Source of the DNA: Nocardia grenadensis NBRC 108939
GTDB taxonomy: Bacteria > Actinomycetota > Actinomycetes > Mycobacteriales > Mycobacteriaceae
NCBI RefSeq assembly: GCF_001613445.1
Contig: NZ_BDCJ01000003.1
Coordinates: forward strand, 496,001-560,000
Direction of reading: 5' to 3'
Length of the DNA: 64,000 nt
Shown here in pieces: positions 53,001 through 64,000 of this stretch; position 1 is the first letter of the stretch, and each line of letters starts with the position of its first letter. The notes under the pieces are model-generated. The model ran no database searches. It was not told the DNA's origin and saw only the letters and a program-made list of their open reading frames with translations. The translations under genes were made by a program, and so were the position numbers.

Positions 53001-56000
53001 CGGGTGCTGTGCCTGTCCTCGCCGAGCTTCGATGTCTCGATACTGGAACTGTTGTCGGCCCTGGTCGCGGGCGCGACGATGGTTATCGCGCCCGATGATG
53101 TCAATGGCGGCGACGCACTCGGCGAACTTCTCGACCGCGAGCGGGTCGGCCATGTGTTCATCACCCCTTCCGCGCTGTCCACCGTCGATGCCATCCGGTG
53201 GCCGCTACCGCACCTGCGCACCCTGATGGTCGGTGGCGAGAGCTACGGGACCGACCTGGTCGAGCGCTGGAGCCACGGCCACGAGGTGTTCGACGAATAC
53301 GGACCCACCGAGGTAACGGTCGCCGCGACCCGCTCCGCCCCGATGCGGGCGGGCGAGCCGGTGACGATCGGTAGGCCGATCCGCGGTGTCACGGTATGGA
53401 TTCTGGATCAGCGGCTGCAACCCGTCCCCGACGGTGTCACCGGTGAGCTGTATGTCGCGGGGCCGCTGCTCGCCCGCGGCTACCATCGCCGGCCGGGCAC
53501 GACCGCCGAACGCTTCGTCGCCTGCCCGTGGAAACCCGGATGGCGGATGTACCGCACCGGGGATATGGCCCGGTGGGCCGCGGACGGGACCATCCAGTAT
53601 CTGGGCCGGGCGGATTTCCAGGTCAAGATCCGCGGCCTGCGTATCGAACTCGGGGAGATCGACGCGGTCCTGGGCGCGCACGAATCCGTCGGATTCGCCA
53701 TCACCGTCGGCCACCGCGGCACCGCCGGCACCATGGCACTGGCCTCCTATGTCGTAGCCGCGCCGGACCGTTCGATCGATATCGGCCGGCTGCAGGATTT
53801 CCTCGGCGATCGTCTGCCGTCCTATATGATCCCGCCGTCCATCACCGTGCTCGAACACATTCCGCTCACACCGGCGGGCAAACTGGACCGAAAAGCGCTG
53901 CCGGATCCGGTCCGCGCGGACAGTGCGCCCTTCCGGGCGCCGCGGACACCGCTCGAACGCGCCATTGCCGGGGCATTCGTCGATGTACTCGGCGTCGACA
54001 CCGTGGGTCTCGACGACTCGTTCTTCGCGCTCGGCGGCGACAGCATCATGTCGATCATGCTGGTGACGCGGGCCCGGACAGCGGGCGTGCTGTTCTCCGC
54101 GCGTGATGTGTTCGACCACCGGACGGTCGCCGGGCTGGCCCGGGTCGCCGTCCGCGACGACGAGGCCGCACGCGCATCCGGTGCGGTGGAACCACCGGGC
54201 GGGGGCGTGGGACCGATTCCGCTGACGCCGGTGATGCACTGGTTCACCGAACACGCGTCCTCCGGGTCGGGCCGCATCGCCCAGGCCGTGATGCTGGCCC
54301 TGCCCGCCGGAACAGAGCGGCGGCGGCTGGCCGAAACCGTGCAGGCGGTCCTCGATCGGCACGATATGCTGCGCTCCCGGTTGCGGCCGGCCGGCGACGG
54401 TGGCCGGACCTGGGAGACGTTGCCGGTCGGCGCGATCCGATCCGACGAGATCATCCACCGGGTGGTTACGGACGCGGCGCCGGGCAGCCCCGGATTCCGC
54501 ACCGTGACCGCCGCGGAATCCGTGGCCGCGGCGAACCGGCTCGATCCGGGTACGGGCCCCGTGGTGCAGGTGGTCTGGTTCGACGCGGTGGACCCCGCGG
54601 TGCCGGACCGGATGCTGATGCTGGTGCATCATTCGGCGATCGACGGGGTCTCCTGGCGGGTGCTGGTACCGGATCTCGCGATCGCCTGGGCGCGGGGGGA
54701 ATCCGGCGAACCACCCGATCTCGCCCCGGTGGGGACATCGATGCGCGCCTGGGCACACGGACTCGTCGAGGCGGCCCACCGTCCGGAGCGGACCGCGGAA
54801 CTGGGCCGGTGGCAGGCCGCGGCCGTGGAACCCGATCCGGTGCTCGGGTCCCGTCACCTGGACCCCGCGATCGATGTGGCCGATACGGTGCGCACGGTCG
54901 AGGTGGAGCTTCCGGCCGAGGTCACCGCGGCGCTGGCGACCGATGTGCCCGCCGCGTTCCACGGCACCGTGGCCGACGGTCTGCTGACCGCGCTGGCGCT
55001 GGCGACGACGATGTGGCGCCGCGAACGCGCGGCCACCGGTGACCGGTCCGCGACAACGGTGATCGGCCTCGAGGGTCACGGTCGCGAGGAAGAGGTCGTC
55101 CCGGGCGCGGATCTGACGCGGACGGTCGGCTGGTTCACCACGAGTTTTCCGATGCGACTGAATCTTTCCGATATCGACGTCGACGACGCGTGCACCGGTG
55201 GACCGGCGCTCGGGGCGGCGGTCAAGGCCGTCAAGGAACAGCTGCGGGCCCTCCCGGACCACGGCATCGGCTACGGGCTGCTGCGCTACCTGAACGAGGA
55301 CACCGCGCCGGCACTGCGCGCCCTGCCCGCGCCGCAGATCGGGTTCAACTATCTCGGCCGCATCATCGCCGGGCCCCGCGGGCAAGCGCAGCCATGGCAG
55401 CCGGTGGACGACGGTGGCGACTTCTCCGCCGCCGAACTCGCCCGGGCCCTGAACCCGGATATGCCGGTGACAGCGGCGCTCGATATCACCGCCCGGATCG
55501 TCGACGACGGGGCCCGGCAGCGCCTGCGGGCGATCTGGTCGTATCCCGCCGGAGTACTGGATGCCGCGGAGGTCCGCCGGGTCGCGCACTCGTGGGTGGA
55601 CATACTGACCGCGCTGGCGGCATACGCCCGGGGTCCCGGCACCGGGGGATGGACGCCGTCGGATCTGGATCTGGTCCGGCTGCGACAGTCCGAGATCGAG
55701 CGGCTCGAGCAGAGATACCCGGCGGTACAGGACATCTGGCCGTTGACCCCGTTGCAGGAGGGTCTGCTGTTCCACGCGCTGGCCGCCGAGGAAGCGACGG
55801 ACGCGTATGTGGTGCAGTTGGTCCTCGAACTGCGGGGGCGGGTGGATCGGGAGCGGCTGCGGCGCGCCGGACAACTGTTGCTCGACCGCCATGCGAACCT
55901 GCGCACCGCATTCGTCACCGATATCGGACCGGTTCAGGTGGTCGACAGCGGGGTGTCGGCGCCCTGGTCGGAGGTCGATCTGTCCGGGCCCGACGATGCT

Positions 56001-59000
56001 GCGCGGGCTCGGGAATGGGAGCTGCTCACGGCCGCGGACCGGGCGACCCGGTTCGACCCGGCGCGCCCCCCACTGCTGCGCTGGATGCTGGTCACCACGG
56101 GGCCGGACAGCTACCGGCTGGTACTCACCCAGCATCATCTGCTGCTCGACGGCTGGTCCACCCCGCTGCTCCTGCGCGAGTTGCTGGTGCTCTACGCCAC
56201 CGACGGTGACGTCGCGGTGCTCCCCCCGGTACGGCCCTACCGGGACTTCCTGGCATGGCTCGGCGCGCAGGACCGGGCCGCGGCGCTCGAGGCCTGGGCC
56301 CGCGCATTCGACGGCGCCGACGAGCCGACCCTGGTGGCTCCCGCGGACCCCGGGCGCGGCTACACCGGATCCCGTGATGTGACCGGCGAACTCACCGAGG
56401 AACAGACCGTGCGGCTGACCGGCCTCGCACAGACCCGGGGAGTCACTTTCAATACGGTGCTCCAGGGGGCCTGGGCGATCGTGCTGGGCCTGCTGGCATC
56501 CCGCGACGATGTGACATTCGGGACGACGGTCTCCGGGCGTTCCCCGCAGCTTCCGGATGTCGAATCGATGATCGGGTTGTTCGTCAACACTCTGCCGGTG
56601 CGGGTCCGTCTCGACCCCGCCGAGAGCGTGGGGCACCTGCTGGAACGGATCCAGGCGGAGCAGGCGGCCCTGCTTGATCACCACCACGTCGGCCTGACCG
56701 ATATCGAACACGCGGCCGGGCCGGGGGCGGTGTTCGACACCATGACGGTGTTCGAGTCCTATCCGGTCGACCGCGGCGGGCTGACCGCGGAGACCGATAT
56801 CGCCGGCCTGCGGGTCGCCGACGTGACCGGTACCGACGCCGCCCACTATCCGCTGGGCGTGGTCGCGCACCTCGACACCCGGCTCCATCTGCGCGTCAAA
56901 TACCTGCCCGAACTCTTCGATCGCGACGCGCCGGCCGCGATACTGCGCCGGATACTGCGCGTACTGGACCTCTTCGCCGCGGATCCCGATCGGCCGCTGG
57001 GCCGTCTGGATCCGCTCTTCCCGGCGGAGTACCAGGAGCTGCTGTCGGTATCGGGTGATCCGGCGGTGCCCGAGCGGGTCCTCCCGGACCTGCTGGCCGC
57101 CGGCCGGGACCCGGCAGCGGTGGCGGCGGTGTGCGGAGATCGGCGGTGGACCTACCGCGAACTCGACGCGGAATCGAACCGGCTGGCACGGTGCCTGATC
57201 GCCCGCGGTGCCGGACCGGAAACCGGTGTCGCGGTGGGGTTGCCGCGATCGGTCGAGTCGGTGCTGGCGATCTGGGCCGTCGCCAGATCGGGGGCGGCGT
57301 TCGTTCCGGTCGACCCCGCGTACCCCGTGGGCCGGATCGACCACATGCTCGCCGATTCCGGTGTGACGGTGGGAATCACCTCGGCGCAGTGGCGGGACCG
57401 GCTACCCGGACGGGCGCGCTGGCTGGTCCTCGACGAACCGGCGACGGCCGCGGAGATCGCGGCCACGACGGCGGCGCCGGTGACCGACGCGGAGCGCAAC
57501 CTGCCGGTGCGGGCCCATCAGGTGGCGTATGTGATCTACACGTCCGGTTCCACCGGGGTACCGAAGGGTGTCATGGTCTCGCATCGAGGGTTGGCCAATC
57601 TGGTCGCCGAACAGCAGTCGCGTTTCGGTATCGGGCCGGCCACCCGGGTACTGCACGCCGCCTCGCCCAGTTTCGACGCGGCGGTCCTGGAACAGTTGTG
57701 CGCGTTCGCATCGGGCGGGCAGCTCGTGATCGCGCCGCCCGACGCCTACGGCGGTGCCGAACTGTCCCGGATCCTGCGCCGGGAGCGCGTGTCCCATGCC
57801 GCGCTCACCCCCACGGTGCTGGGAACGATCGACCCGGCCGGGCTGGAATGCCTGGAAACCGTCGCGCTGGGCGGCGAGGTGCCCTCACCGGAACTGGTAT
57901 CGCAATGGGCACCGGGCCGGACCCTGGTCAACACCTACGGTCCCGCGGAGGCCACGGTCGAAACCGATGCCACCGCGCCGCTGGCGGCGGACGCGGCGGT
58001 AACCATCGGTGGACCGATCCGTGGGGTCGGACAGGTCGTCCTCGACACCTGGTTGCGGCCGGTGCCGGTCGGGATCGTGGGCGAGTTGTACCTGGCCGGT
58101 CCGGGCCTGGCCCGCGGCTACCGCAACCGGACGGGGACGACCGCGGCGCGGTTCGTCGCCGATCCGTTCGCGGGGCCGGGGCGGCGGATGTATCGCACCG
58201 GCGATCTGGTGCGCTGGTCGCGGCAACCGGACGGGCGCCTGGCACTCGAGTATGTGGGCCGGGCCGATTCGCAGGTGAAGATTCGCGGTTTCCGCATCGA
58301 ACTCGGCGAAGTCGAAGCGGTGCTGCGGGCCTGCCCGGGGGTGGCGCGCGCCGCGGCGGCCGTGCACCGCGACCCGGCCACCGGGGACCGGTTGATCGGA
58401 TATCTGATCCCCGAACCCGGGGCCGAGATCGATCCCGCCACGGTACTCGCCGGGGCCGGCGAACGGTTGGCCTCGCATATGGTTCCCGCGCATGTGATGG
58501 TGCTCGACGCACTGCCGCTCACCGCGAGCGGCAAACTCGATCGCGCCGCGCTCCCCGCGCCGGACTTCGCCGCGGCCCGGACCGTATCCCGGGCTCCGGT
58601 CACCGAGGCGGAGCAGACGCTGGCGCAACTGTTCGAGGAGGTACTAGGACTCGACGAGGTCGGTGCGGACGATTCGTTCTTCGCCCTGGGCGGGGACAGC
58701 ATCATGGCCATCCAGCTGGTGACCCGGGCGCGGGCGGCGGGACTGGTGTTCTCGGCGGGTGCGGTGTTCGATCATCGCACGGTCGCCGGACTGGCCAGGA
58801 TCGCGAAGCCCGGCAGCGATTCCGCGGCACCCGCGCGTCCGGCGGAACTGCCGGGCGGGGGCGTGGGACCGGTGCCACTCACCCCGATCATGTGCTGGAT
58901 GTTCGAACGCGGTGGCTTCGACCGTTTCTGCCAATGGGTCGAGCTGAACCTGCCGGCCGATATCGACGCCGCCGGTATCGGCGCCACCGTACAAGCGGTA

Positions 59001-62000
59001 CTCGATCACCACGACATGCTGCGGGCCCGGCTGCACCCCGACCCGGCGCACCCGTCGGGGTGGGCGCTGCGCGTGGAACCGGCCGCGGTATCGGCCGCCG
59101 CACTCATCCGGCACGTGCCGGCGGACTCGGCCCCCGGCAGCAGCGCGTTCGCCGCGCTCGCCGCGGCCGAGGCCGATGCGGCGGCCGACCGTCTCGATCC
59201 CGCGGCGGGTGTGGTGCTGCAACTGGTCTGGCTGGATCCGGCCGACGAGCCGGGCCGGCTGCTCGTCGTCGCGCACCACCTCGTGGTCGACGGTGTGTCG
59301 TGGCAGATCCTCGTCCCCGACCTCGTCGCCGCGTGGGCCCAGGTCCGGGCCGGGCAGCGGCCGCGCCTGGCACCCGTCGGCACCTCGATGCGCCGCTGGG
59401 CGGACGCGCTGCGCACCGCCGCCGCTGATCACAGCGAACTCGATCGGTGGCGGTCGGTCCTGGGCGCCGACGATCCGCCGCTCGGCCCCCGGCCGATCGA
59501 TCCGGCCGTGGATACGCAGGCCACCGTCGCCACCGCCGAGATCACGCTGTCTCCCGCGGTCACCCACGAGGTGCTCACCACGCTCCCCCGGGTATTCCGC
59601 GGCAATGTGGACGACGCGCTCCTGACCGGACTCGCGCTGGCCCTGCTCCGGTGGCGGCACCGCCGCGGTGCCACCGGCACCGGCACACTGCTCACCCTGG
59701 AGAGCCACGGCCGCCACGACACCGTGCTCCCCGGGGCCGACCTCACCCGCACTGTCGGATGGTTCACCACCACCTATCCGGTGTCACTCGACCTGTCCGG
59801 GATCGATATCGGCGACGCGTTCGCCGCCGGCGCCGCCGCCGGAGCGGCGATCAAATCGGTCAAAGAACAGCTGCGACAGGTGCCCCGCCACGGAACCGGC
59901 TTCGGGTTGCTGCGCTATCTCGACCCCGAAACCGCCCGCGTGCTGCGCGCGCTGCCTGCCCCGCAGGTGAGTTTCAACTATCTCGGCCGGTTCGACACAC
60001 TGCCCGCGGCGGTATCGCAGGCCGAGTGGATGCCGGCCGGCGCGAGAGCCGCCGGCGGCGCACAGGATCCGGAAGCACCCGTGGCCGCCCTGCTGGGTAT
60101 CAACGCGGCCACCACCGATGAGCCGGGCGGGCCGGCGCTCACCGCGGCCTGGGAATACCCCACCGGCATTCTCGGCGAGGCCGAGGTCACCGAGCTCATG
60201 GAACTGTGGCGCGACGCGGTGACCGCGCTGGCCACGCACGCGGCCCGCCCCGGCAGCGGTGGCCCCACCCCGTCGGATATCGATCTGCTCGACCTGGACC
60301 AGGCCGCGATCGACCGGCTCACGGCCCGGCATCCGGGGCTGGACGATATCTGGCCACCCACTCCGCTGCAGTCCGGACTGCTGTTCCACGCCCAGCTGGC
60401 GGCCGGCGACCTCGACGCCTATGTGGTGCAGCTCTGCCTGGAACTCGGCGGCACCATCGATGTGGACCGGCTCCGACGCGCCGTGCGGGTTCTTCTCGGG
60501 CGGCACCCGAACCTGCGAACCTCTTTCGACCGTGACGGTGCCGGGAGACCGATCCAGGTGGTGCACCGGCACGTCGACGTCCCGTTCGGCCGGATCGGAC
60601 TGCCGGGCCGGGACGCGGCGGCGACCGAGCTCGAACGAATCATGGCGGCCGACCGCCGCGCCGGTTTCGACCCGACCGTCGCACCGCTGCTGCGGATGAC
60701 GCTGATCGACCTGGCGCCGCAGCGGTACCGGCTGCTGGTGAGCATGCACCACCTCCTGATCGACGGCTGGTCGACGCCCCTGCTCATCCGGGAACTACTG
60801 CAGCTCTACGTCGGCGACGGCGACCCCGCCCTGCTGCCGCCCCCGGTACGCCCCTACCGCGACTATCTGAGCTGGTTGCGGGACCAGGACCGGGACGCCG
60901 CGGACGCCGCGTGGGCCCGGGCGTTCGACGGCGCGGCCGAGCCGACGCTGCTGGCACCCGCCGACCGCGGCCGCCGGCAGCGGGCCACCGGGCGCGAGGT
61001 CCACCGGCAGTTGAGCGAGGATCGCACCGCGGCGCTGGTCGCGGTGGCCCGGCAGCAGGAGATCACGCTCAACACCATCGTCCAGGCCGCCTGGGCCATA
61101 GTGCTCACGGCCGAGACCGGCCGTGCGGATGTGGTGTTCGGCGCCACCGTTTCCGGCCGGCCCCCACAGCTCGCGGGCATCGAATCGATGGTCGGGCTGT
61201 TCGTCGACACGGTGCCGGTCCGGGTACGGCTCGCCCCCGCGGACACCCTGGCCCGGCTGCTCCGGCGTATCCGGGACGAACAGACCGCGCTGCTGGACCA
61301 CCATCACCTCGGGCTGGCGCGAATCCAGAATGTGGCGGGCCGCGGCGCGATCTTCGACACCGTGACCGTCTTCGAGTCCTACCCGATCGATCGGACCGGT
61401 TTGTCCGAGGCCGCCGATATCGCGGGGCTGCGTGTCCTGGATATCCACGGACGCGACGCCGCGCACTATCCACTCGGGCTGATCGTCGAACACGGCACCC
61501 GGCTGCGCCTCGGCTTCGCATACCTGCCCGAACTCTTCACCCCGGAGCGGATCGAAACGCTCGCCGATCGGGTCCTGCGGGTGCTCGACGCCGTCGCCGA
61601 ACGTGTCGACCTCCCGGTCACCCGGCTCCGGCTACTGTCACCCGACGAGCAGGCCGCCCTGGTACCGGTCCGGGGCCGCACCGGTACGGCGCCGACGGTG
61701 TTACCGCAGGTGCTGATGTCGGCGACGGCACCCGGCGCCGACGCGGTGGCCGGCGACGGCGTACACCTGACCTACCGCGAACTCGACGAGCTCTCCAACC
61801 GCTGGGCGCGGGTAATGCTGGATGCCGGGGTCGGGCCGGAGTCCTTTGTGGCGCTGGTGCTACCGCGGTCGGTCGACGCCGTCGTCGCCGTATGGGCGGT
61901 CGCGAAAACCGGTGCCGCGTTCGTACAACTCGACCCGGCGGATCCGGACGAGCGCCTCGCGCGCACGCTGACCGATGCCGGCGCCGCCCTCGGTCTTGCC

Positions 62001-64000
62001 TCGGCGGACGTCCGGCACCGGCTGCCGGACACGATCCCCTGGCTCACCCCTGGCAGCCCGGCCTTCGCGAGGGCCGTCGCCGCGGCGGCACCCGCCCCGA
62101 TCACCGATGCCGAGCGCACGACCGCGCTCCGCCCGGAGCATCCGGCCTATCTCATCTACACCTCGGGCTCCACCGGCACCCCGAAAGGCGTGGTGGTCAC
62201 CCATGCCGGGATCGCGAATCTGGCCGCCGAAGCACGGGATCGGTTCGGTCTCACCCCCGCGTCCCGGATACTGGCCGCCGCCGCCCCCGGCTTCGACGTC
62301 TCCATTCTGGAATGGCTCGGCGCCGCGTCCGCCGGAGCCACCGCCGTCCTCGCCCCCGCCCGCGTGGTCGCCGGCGCCGAACTGGCCGCGGCGATCGATG
62401 CCGGACACATCACCCATGCGGCGCTCACGCCGACCGTGCTGGCCTCGCTGGATCCGGGCGCACTCGGCACGCTCGAGACCCTGGTGCTCGGCGGCGAGAC
62501 GTGTCCACCCGAGCTGGCGGCCCGATGGACGACGGACCACACAGTGATCAACACCTACGGCGCCACCGAGACCACGATCATGAGCTGCGCCGCCGCACCG
62601 CTGCGCACCGTGCCGGACGGCCCGCTCCTCATCGGCGGCCCGGTACGGGGTTTCACCGCCGTGGTGCTCGACAGCGGCCTGTGTCCTGTCCCGCCCGGAG
62701 CGGTCGGCGAACTGTACCTGTCCGGACCGGGTCTCGCCCGGTGTTACCACCGGCGCCCCGCCACCACCGCGGCCGCGTTCGTGCCGGATCCATACGGACC
62801 GCCCGGCACCCGGATGTACCGGACCGGCGATCTGGTCGCCTGGAACGCCGACCGCTCGCTCCGCTACGCGGGTCGCAGCGACCGGCAGCTCGAGGTCGCG
62901 GGCAATCGTGTCGAACCCGGTGAGGTCGAAGCCGCCCTGCGCAGCGGCACGGATATCGCCCAGGCCGCCGTCACGGTCCACAACCGCGGTGACGGTACCG
63001 GCAGGCTCGTCGGATACGTCGTCCCCGCCCCCGGCACCACCCCCGATATCCCGGCGCTGACCACCCACCTCGCGACACGGCTGCCCACCCAGATGATCCC
63101 GTCCGCCGTCATCGCCCTCGACCGGCTACCGCTCACCGCCACCGGCAAACTGGACTACCGGGCACTCCCCGCACCCGACCGGCCGTCCGCGGTGTACCGG
63201 CCGCCGTCCACACCGCTCGAGGTCACCGTGTGCGATGCCTTCGCCGGCATCCTCGAACTGGAACGGGCCGGTGCCGACGACAACTTCTTCGATCTCGGTG
63301 GCAACTCACTGGACGCGGCAAGGTTGGCGGCACGGCTGGGTGAGACGACCGGCACCGGGGTGCCGCTCCACTGGGTGTTCACCGATCCGACTCCGCAGTC
63401 GCTGGCCCACCACATCGAGTTCCGTCACCTCGGTGACGACGAACCGGCACCCGAGGACGCGCTGGCGGTGCTGCTCCCCCTGCGCGGCACCGGGCACGGG
63501 CCGCCGCTGTTCTGTGTCCACCCGGCCATCGGTCTGGCCTGGGGGTTCAGCGGACTGGTGCGCTACCTCGACGCCGACCGCCCCGTCCACGGGCTGCAAT
63601 CACCCGCGCTCACCGAACCCGATACGCAATTCGCCACCCTGGACGAGCTCGCGGACCGCTATGTCCGGGAGATCAGGGCGGTACAGCCACACGGTCCGTA
63701 TCATCTGCTCGGCTACTCGCTCGGCGGCACCATCGCCCATGCGATCGCCGTCCGATTGCGCCGGGACGGCGAGCCGGTGGCGACGCTGGCCATGATGGAC
63801 ACCCGCGTCGTCACCGCGGACAGCGTCCGCGCGCCCACACCCACCATCGGAGAAATGCTGACCGAGGCCGGTGCCGCCGACCCGGACTCCGCCGAACTCA
63901 CCATGGCGGCCGCGGCCGAACTACTACACCGGCAGGGGGGACTCGGCACCCTCCTGACCGCCGAACACCTCACGCGACTGCACCGCGACTACACCCGGCT
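47070..64000 (+). CDS. Nonribosomal peptide synthetase, four modules (3' end off window)
   Basis: One frame, starting ATG 47070 behind GGAGGAG and still open at 64000: at least 5,643 residues. I checked the frame at each A domain and at the thioesterase; all are in register. Domain order: C1, half-C, A1, T1, C2, A2, T2, E1, C3, A3, T3, E2, C4, A4, T4, TE. Catalytic motifs are intact: HHVALDG (C1), HHIAADG (C2), HHLLLDG (C3), HHLLIDG (C4), HHSAIDG (E1), HHLVVDG (E2); YTSGSTG in all four A domains; serines GGDSL, GGDSI, GGDSI, GGNSL in the carriers; GYSLGG in the TE. A free N-terminal C domain suggests an acyl or peptidyl starter from elsewhere. E1 and E2 predict D-residues at positions 2 and 3. 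No MbtH-like or tailoring gene is in the window. Confidence 0.9.
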   Translation, partial: MDRSDPNFEPGSGGNGTAWSGTTVGNPVPLSAGQRGLWLAQQLRPDVPISEAQYIELHGDLDIELLRRSLLRAGHEFQSGYMRLVENDGEPQQLYDPYLESTGPVLDMRGEPDPMAAGLQWMRREYTAPLDIVRDRLFAGALLQVGDRHYLWYNRVHHVALDGYGAMTMVNRVAALYTAAVRDGTADHGTPAEPCRAADLRTLYEADRSYRESKRFTDDRAYWLERLAGAVEGSSLATGSAPACAESVAVLGELAPATVARIDRSATALAASPAAVVIAAFGCYLARMTGRDDVLVDIPVSGRTTAVLRRSGGVFVNVAPFPIELGDGETVATLVRHVQSDLIGALRHQRCGLYDIRAAAGSDGQRLFAGPMVNVMFFPQKIRFGPVTGEFHILSSGPVDDLLVDLYQTGDPPRTILHFMANPDLYTEAELAAHRTGFARFLDAFAAAGPDTGLGQVHPDSARSGARIRRRRETLAFWQATLADLPEELPLPFDRPRPAVASDRRGTRRSAVDTGLADALEGLARDRGTSLSTVVRAATAVLLARLSGSGDIAIGAPVARCGAVTPNGADREFADAVVLRTEIDPDESFTGLVDRVSRVEATAFDHAEIPFERLVEELRPPRSPARHPLFQVMVACGRPPHVGPDASDPDTGVTGLPDAPGPDLRVAVSATGPAGSTVTVDYSADLFDPGTVDSLIDRWIRILRAVTAEPEAAVGSVDILDADERAELLTRSGPGAPAPRTFAELLAAAAARDPGAPALVFGDTRLDYRELNERSNHWARVLIERGAGPESVVAVAMPRSADSVLALWAVAKSGAAFLPIDPSYPAARIAHMVADSGTTLGLTVGGVREKLPGTVDWLLPGAHDPPGDARPVTDHDRTTGLRPAHPAYLIYTSGSTGTPKGVTVTHAGLSALAAEQRERYTVTGDSRTLHLASPSFDASVWELLLAVGAGATMVIAETGTYGGAELADLIRRERVTHAVATPAALASVDPAGLDCLRVVVAAGDACPPELVRRWAVGGREFFDAYGPTEVTIMANHSAPLAPGDPITIGGPIRGATEWVLDRRLEPVPVGVAGELYVAGALLARGYHHRPGATAAHFVACPWEPGRRMYRTGDMVRWTADGAIQYLGRSDFQVEIRGVRIELGEIDTALTACESVAFAVTVGHRTGSGTAALASYVVPAPDHSIDIAFLTEHLRGLLPTYMVPPSITVLEHIPLTPAGKLDRKALPEPVVTGTAPFRPPGTPVERTIARVFAEVLGLGTVGLDDSFFALGGDSLTATRVAARLGTALGAEIPVRLLFEAPRVSELATHVEGQMRAGRQRPPLVAGPRPGLVPLAPAQQRMWFFNQYDTASGAYNMPIAVRLRGELDLGALRAAMADVLGRHESLRTRYPEKDGTLTQVVEPVGAVDAELSPVPVGPDRVVAAITAFVHEGFDVSARVPVRTRLFRVTGGAETEYVLAVVVHHIAADGFSMAPLARDVTIAYAARARGQAPSWPPLPVQYADYALWQRAVLGDPGDPGSLSARQIRYWTETLADLPEELRLPFDRPRPAVRSNRGASHRFGLGTDLVAKLRVFARDRSSSLFMVIHAALAATLARSSGSGDIAIGTPVAGRGAAVLDDVIGMFVNTVVLRTDVDLAEPFTAFLDRVERIDLAAFGNADVPFEQLVDELAPERSQSRHPLFQVLLAFQNLARAELQLPGLDVSVLDLPEDVSRFDLQLMLADDEGGGLAVTVTYSTELFEARTVESLVRRWVRILDAVAVDPVVPLGSIEVLGPAEQADLLTRSGPPGVAHRTLAELLAAGAVRDPAATALVFDGAHIDYRELGDRSRRTAGMLIRRGVGPGDIVAVAMPRSADFVLAVCAVAASGAAFLPIDPAYPAARITHMITDSGAVLGLTIASARDRLPGTIDWLTPADIPVGDGDAGPISDADRVRPLRLDDLAYVIYTSGSTGVPKAVAVGHRGLAGCATEHHEGLHIGPGSRVLCLSSPSFDVSILELLSALVAGATMVIAPDDVNGGDALGELLDRERVGHVFITPSALSTVDAIRWPLPHLRTLMVGGESYGTDLVERWSHGHEVFDEYGPTEVTVAATRSAPMRAGEPVTIGRPIRGVTVWILDQRLQPVPDGVTGELYVAGPLLARGYHRRPGTTAERFVACPWKPGWRMYRTGDMARWAADGTIQYLGRADFQVKIRGLRIELGEIDAVLGAHESVGFAITVGHRGTAGTMALASYVVAAPDRSIDIGRLQDFLGDRLPSYMIPPSITVLEHIPLTPAGKLDRKALPDPVRADSAPFRAPRTPLERAIAGAFVDVLGVDTVGLDDSFFALGGDSIMSIMLVTRARTAGVLFSARDVFDHRTVAGLARVAVRDDEAARASGAVEPPGGGVGPIPLTPVMHWFTEHASSGSGRIAQAVMLALPAGTERRRLAETVQAVLDRHDMLRSRLRPAGDGGRTWETLPVGAIRSDEIIHRVVTDAAPGSPGFRTVTAAESVAAANRLDPGTGPVVQVVWFDAVDPAVPDRMLMLVHHSAIDGVSWRVLVPDLAIAWARGESGEPPDLAPVGTSMRAWAHGLVEAAHRPERTAELGRWQAAAVEPDPVLGSRHLDPAIDVADTVRTVEVELPAEVTAALATDVPAAFHGTVADGLLTALALATTMWRRERAATGDRSATTVIGLEGHGREEEVVPGADLTRTVGWFTTSFPMRLNLSDIDVDDACTGGPALGAAVKAVKEQLRALPDHGIGYGLLRYLNEDTAPALRALPAPQIGFNYLGRIIAGPRGQAQPWQPVDDGGDFSAAELARALNPDMPVTAALDITARIVDDGARQRLRAIWSYPAGVLDAAEVRRVAHSWVDILTALAAYARGPGTGGWTPSDLDLVRLRQSEIERLEQRYPAVQDIWPLTPLQEGLLFHALAAEEATDAYVVQLVLELRGRVDRERLRRAGQLLLDRHANLRTAFVTDIGPVQVVDSGVSAPWSEVDLSGPDDAARAREWELLTAADRATRFDPARPPLLRWMLVTTGPDSYRLVLTQHHLLLDGWSTPLLLRELLVLYATDGDVAVLPPVRPYRDFLAWLGAQDRAAALEAWARAFDGADEPTLVAPADPGRGYTGSRDVTGELTEEQTVRLTGLAQTRGVTFNTVLQGAWAIVLGLLASRDDVTFGTTVSGRSPQLPDVESMIGLFVNTLPVRVRLDPAESVGHLLERIQAEQAALLDHHHVGLTDIEHAAGPGAVFDTMTVFESYPVDRGGLTAETDIAGLRVADVTGTDAAHYPLGVVAHLDTRLHLRVKYLPELFDRDAPAAILRRILRVLDLFAADPDRPLGRLDPLFPAEYQELLSVSGDPAVPERVLPDLLAAGRDPAAVAAVCGDRRWTYRELDAESNRLARCLIARGAGPETGVAVGLPRSVESVLAIWAVARSGAAFVPVDPAYPVGRIDHMLADSGVTVGITSAQWRDRLPGRARWLVLDEPATAAEIAATTAAPVTDAERNLPVRAHQVAYVIYTSGSTGVPKGVMVSHRGLANLVAEQQSRFGIGPATRVLHAASPSFDAAVLEQLCAFASGGQLVIAPPDAYGGAELSRILRRERVSHAALTPTVLGTIDPAGLECLETVALGGEVPSPELVSQWAPGRTLVNTYGPAEATVETDATAPLAADAAVTIGGPIRGVGQVVLDTWLRPVPVGIVGELYLAGPGLARGYRNRTGTTAARFVADPFAGPGRRMYRTGDLVRWSRQPDGRLALEYVGRADSQVKIRGFRIELGEVEAVLRACPGVARAAAAVHRDPATGDRLIGYLIPEPGAEIDPATVLAGAGERLASHMVPAHVMVLDALPLTASGKLDRAALPAPDFAAARTVSRAPVTEAEQTLAQLFEEVLGLDEVGADDSFFALGGDSIMAIQLVTRARAAGLVFSAGAVFDHRTVAGLARIAKPGSDSAAPARPAELPGGGVGPVPLTPIMCWMFERGGFDRFCQWVELNLPADIDAAGIGATVQAVLDHHDMLRARLHPDPAHPSGWALRVEPAAVSAAALIRHVPADSAPGSSAFAALAAAEADAAADRLDPAAGVVLQLVWLDPADEPGRLLVVAHHLVVDGVSWQILVPDLVAAWAQVRAGQRPRLAPVGTSMRRWADALRTAAADHSELDRWRSVLGADDPPLGPRPIDPAVDTQATVATAEITLSPAVTHEVLTTLPRVFRGNVDDALLTGLALALLRWRHRRGATGTGTLLTLESHGRHDTVLPGADLTRTVGWFTTTYPVSLDLSGIDIGDAFAAGAAAGAAIKSVKEQLRQVPRHGTGFGLLRYLDPETARVLRALPAPQVSFNYLGRFDTLPAAVSQAEWMPAGARAAGGAQDPEAPVAALLGINAATTDEPGGPALTAAWEYPTGILGEAEVTELMELWRDAVTALATHAARPGSGGPTPSDIDLLDLDQAAIDRLTARHPGLDDIWPPTPLQSGLLFHAQLAAGDLDAYVVQLCLELGGTIDVDRLRRAVRVLLGRHPNLRTSFDRDGAGRPIQVVHRHVDVPFGRIGLPGRDAAATELERIMAADRRAGFDPTVAPLLRMTLIDLAPQRYRLLVSMHHLLIDGWSTPLLIRELLQLYVGDGDPALLPPPVRPYRDYLSWLRDQDRDAADAAWARAFDGAAEPTLLAPADRGRRQRATGREVHRQLSEDRTAALVAVARQQEITLNTIVQAAWAIVLTAETGRADVVFGATVSGRPPQLAGIESMVGLFVDTVPVRVRLAPADTLARLLRRIRDEQTALLDHHHLGLARIQNVAGRGAIFDTVTVFESYPIDRTGLSEAADIAGLRVLDIHGRDAAHYPLGLIVEHGTRLRLGFAYLPELFTPERIETLADRVLRVLDAVAERVDLPVTRLRLLSPDEQAALVPVRGRTGTAPTVLPQVLMSATAPGADAVAGDGVHLTYRELDELSNRWARVMLDAGVGPESFVALVLPRSVDAVVAVWAVAKTGAAFVQLDPADPDERLARTLTDAGAALGLASADVRHRLPDTIPWLTPGSPAFARAVAAAAPAPITDAERTTALRPEHPAYLIYTSGSTGTPKGVVVTHAGIANLAAEARDRFGLTPASRILAAAAPGFDVSILEWLGAASAGATAVLAPARVVAGAELAAAIDAGHITHAALTPTVLASLDPGALGTLETLVLGGETCPPELAARWTTDHTVINTYGATETTIMSCAAAPLRTVPDGPLLIGGPVRGFTAVVLDSGLCPVPPGAVGELYLSGPGLARCYHRRPATTAAAFVPDPYGPPGTRMYRTGDLVAWNADRSLRYAGRSDRQLEVAGNRVEPGEVEAALRSGTDIAQAAVTVHNRGDGTGRLVGYVVPAPGTTPDIPALTTHLATRLPTQMIPSAVIALDRLPLTATGKLDYRALPAPDRPSAVYRPPSTPLEVTVCDAFAGILELERAGADDNFFDLGGNSLDAARLAARLGETTGTGVPLHWVFTDPTPQSLAHHIEFRHLGDDEPAPEDALAVLLPLRGTGHGPPLFCVHPAIGLAWGFSGLVRYLDADRPVHGLQSPALTEPDTQFATLDELADRYVREIRAVQPHGPYHLLGYSLGGTIAHAIAVRLRRDGEPVATLAMMDTRVVTADSVRAPTPTIGEMLTEAGAADPDSAELTMAAAAELLHRQGGLGTLLTAEHLTRLHRDYTR
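47145..48440 (+). other. NRPS module 1, condensation domain C1
   Basis: Full condensation domain: [16 protein letters not shown] at the start, [11 protein letters not shown] at about 47538, [25 protein letters not shown] and [10 protein letters not shown] later. Being at the N-terminus, it probably accepts a loaded acyl or peptidyl group. Confidence 0.75.
48450..49210 (+). other. NRPS module 1, half condensation domain
   Basis: Only the C-terminal subdomain: [25 protein letters not shown] through [40 protein letters not shown]. It parallels the second half of C2 almost block by block, but the HHxxxDG half is missing. Not expected to catalyse on its own. Confidence 0.75.
49285..50990 (+). other. 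NRPS module 1, A1 and T1
   Basis: A1 has [28 protein letters not shown] and [10 protein letters not shown]. By eye, pocket residues are D-A-W-A-V-A-A-I-M, closest to aromatic-type pockets; this is a manual guess. Motif A8 reads QVEIRG, Glu in place of the usual Lys. T1 serine in GGDSLTATR at about 50880. Confidence 0.6.
51050..54160 (+). other. NRPS module 2, C2, A2 and T2
   Basis: C2 from [18 protein letters not shown], active HHIAADG at about 51450; A2 with [23 protein letters not shown]; pocket by eye D-V-L-I-M-G-E-V-A, no clear match; T2 serine in GGDSIMS at about 54034, the E-domain-preceding form. Confidence 0.65.
54210..55640 (+). other. NRPS module 2, epimerization domain E1
   Basis: [22 protein letters not shown] at about 54627, [25 protein letters not shown] and FNYLGR in order, as in E domains. 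It would epimerise residue 2. Confidence 0.8.
55720..58760 (+). other. NRPS module 3, C3, A3 and T3
   Basis: C3 opens [16 protein letters not shown] with HHLLLDGWS, the form that accepts a D-residue (DCL). A3 has [23 protein letters not shown]; pocket by eye D-A-L-L-A-G-T-V-E. T3 serine in GGDSIMAIQ at about 58690. Confidence 0.7.
58860..60250 (+). other. NRPS module 3, epimerization domain E2
   Basis: [23 protein letters not shown] at about 59275, [31 protein letters not shown]. Parallel to E1; it would epimerise residue 3. Confidence 0.8.
60340..63430 (+). other. NRPS module 4, C4, A4 and T4
   Basis: C4 opens [16 protein letters not shown] with HHLLIDGWS (DCL type). A4 has [23 protein letters not shown]; pocket by eye D-V-L-L-V-G-T-I-M. 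Its A8 region is unusual: [15 protein letters not shown] in place of QVKIRGxRIELGEIE. T4 serine in GGNSLDAAR at about 63298. Confidence 0.65.
63460..64000 (+). other. NRPS type I thioesterase domain (partial)
   Basis: [33 protein letters not shown] and [19 protein letters not shown] (nucleophile Ser in GYSLGG at about 63715). The C-terminal His is beyond the window. It would release the chain as free acid or macrocycle. Confidence 0.8.

Noticed and set aside
53205..57344. Very long antisense open frame (over 1,300 codons) across NRPS modules 2 and 3
   Set aside because: It mirrors the codon register of the NRPS frame, has Arg/Gly/Pro-rich low-complexity translation and no domain, whereas the plus strand holds conserved C, A, T and E motifs. 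Typical shadow of GC-rich coding DNA.
1..64000. tRNA, rRNA, CRISPR arrays, insertion sequences, phage genes
   Set aside because: None recognised: no cloverleaf-like conserved arms, no regularly spaced repeats, no transposase or integrase motifs. The repeated NRPS modules are protein-domain homology, not mobile repeats.

Overview
The window is high-GC DNA with actinomycete-style signals (many GTG starts, ATGA stop/start couplings, GGAGG ribosome sites). Gene content points to a mycolic-acid actinomycete, most likely Nocardia or a close relative: a wax-ester/DGAT acyltransferase, an Rv1733c-like membrane protein, an Rv2030c-like phosphoribosyltransferase/esterase fusion, KshA/KshB and HsaA/B/C-type oxygenases, and a large modular peptide synthetase. 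The genus is an inference from gene content.

Region 1 (1-20.4 kb) looks like a stress or dormancy island. It carries an Fe-S redox subunit (cut by the left edge), an alpha/beta hydrolase, a CBS-BON protein, a flippase-like membrane protein, two tandem universal stress proteins, a class I terpene synthase, a WS/DGAT, the phosphoribosyltransferase-erythromycin esterase fusion, an Rv1733c-like protein, a P1B-type ATPase fused to a hemerythrin domain, a SHOCT protein, an NRAMP transporter, a methyltransferase, Hsp20, an ABC-2 exporter and two small secreted proteins. Many of these families belong to the DosR regulon of Mycobacterium tuberculosis. A CBS-domain pseudogene lies inside the island.

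Region 2 (20.5-25.9 kb) is mixed: a PoxB-type thiamine enzyme, a DNA polymerase I-like protein without the 5' nuclease, and a DUF4254 plus SPW-membrane operon facing its own TetR regulator across a clear palindrome.

Region 3 (25.9-46.5 kb) is a catabolic cluster for a steroid-like or other polycyclic/aromatic compound. It has KshA and KshB, HsaA-, HsaB- and HsaC-like proteins, two SDRs, two NTF2-like proteins, an old yellow enzyme, an enolase-superfamily enzyme, a giant FAD/Fe-S oxidoreductase and a molybdopterin/cytochrome b oxidoreductase, with one TetR and two IclR regulators. Two families of repeated operator-like sequence link the genes: TTGATCARRCRRTCAAT (three copies, next to the regulators) and a TTCCGTTGAGCGGAA-like motif (three copies, at the two main divergent oxygenase promoters). 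No hydrolase of the HsaD type and no KstD were seen, so the pathway is incomplete here or not the standard cholesterol route. A GH15 glycosidase and an alkylsulfatase remnant interrupt the cluster.

Region 4 (47.07 kb to the right edge) is one NRPS reading frame of more than 5,600 codons, still open at the edge. Its order is C, half-C, A, T / C, A, T, E / C, A, T, E / C, A, T, TE. It predicts a four-residue assembly with D-configured residues at positions 2 and 3, released by a thioesterase. The extra half condensation domain in module 1 is the most unusual architectural feature. No tRNA, rRNA, CRISPR array, insertion sequence or phage gene was recognised.
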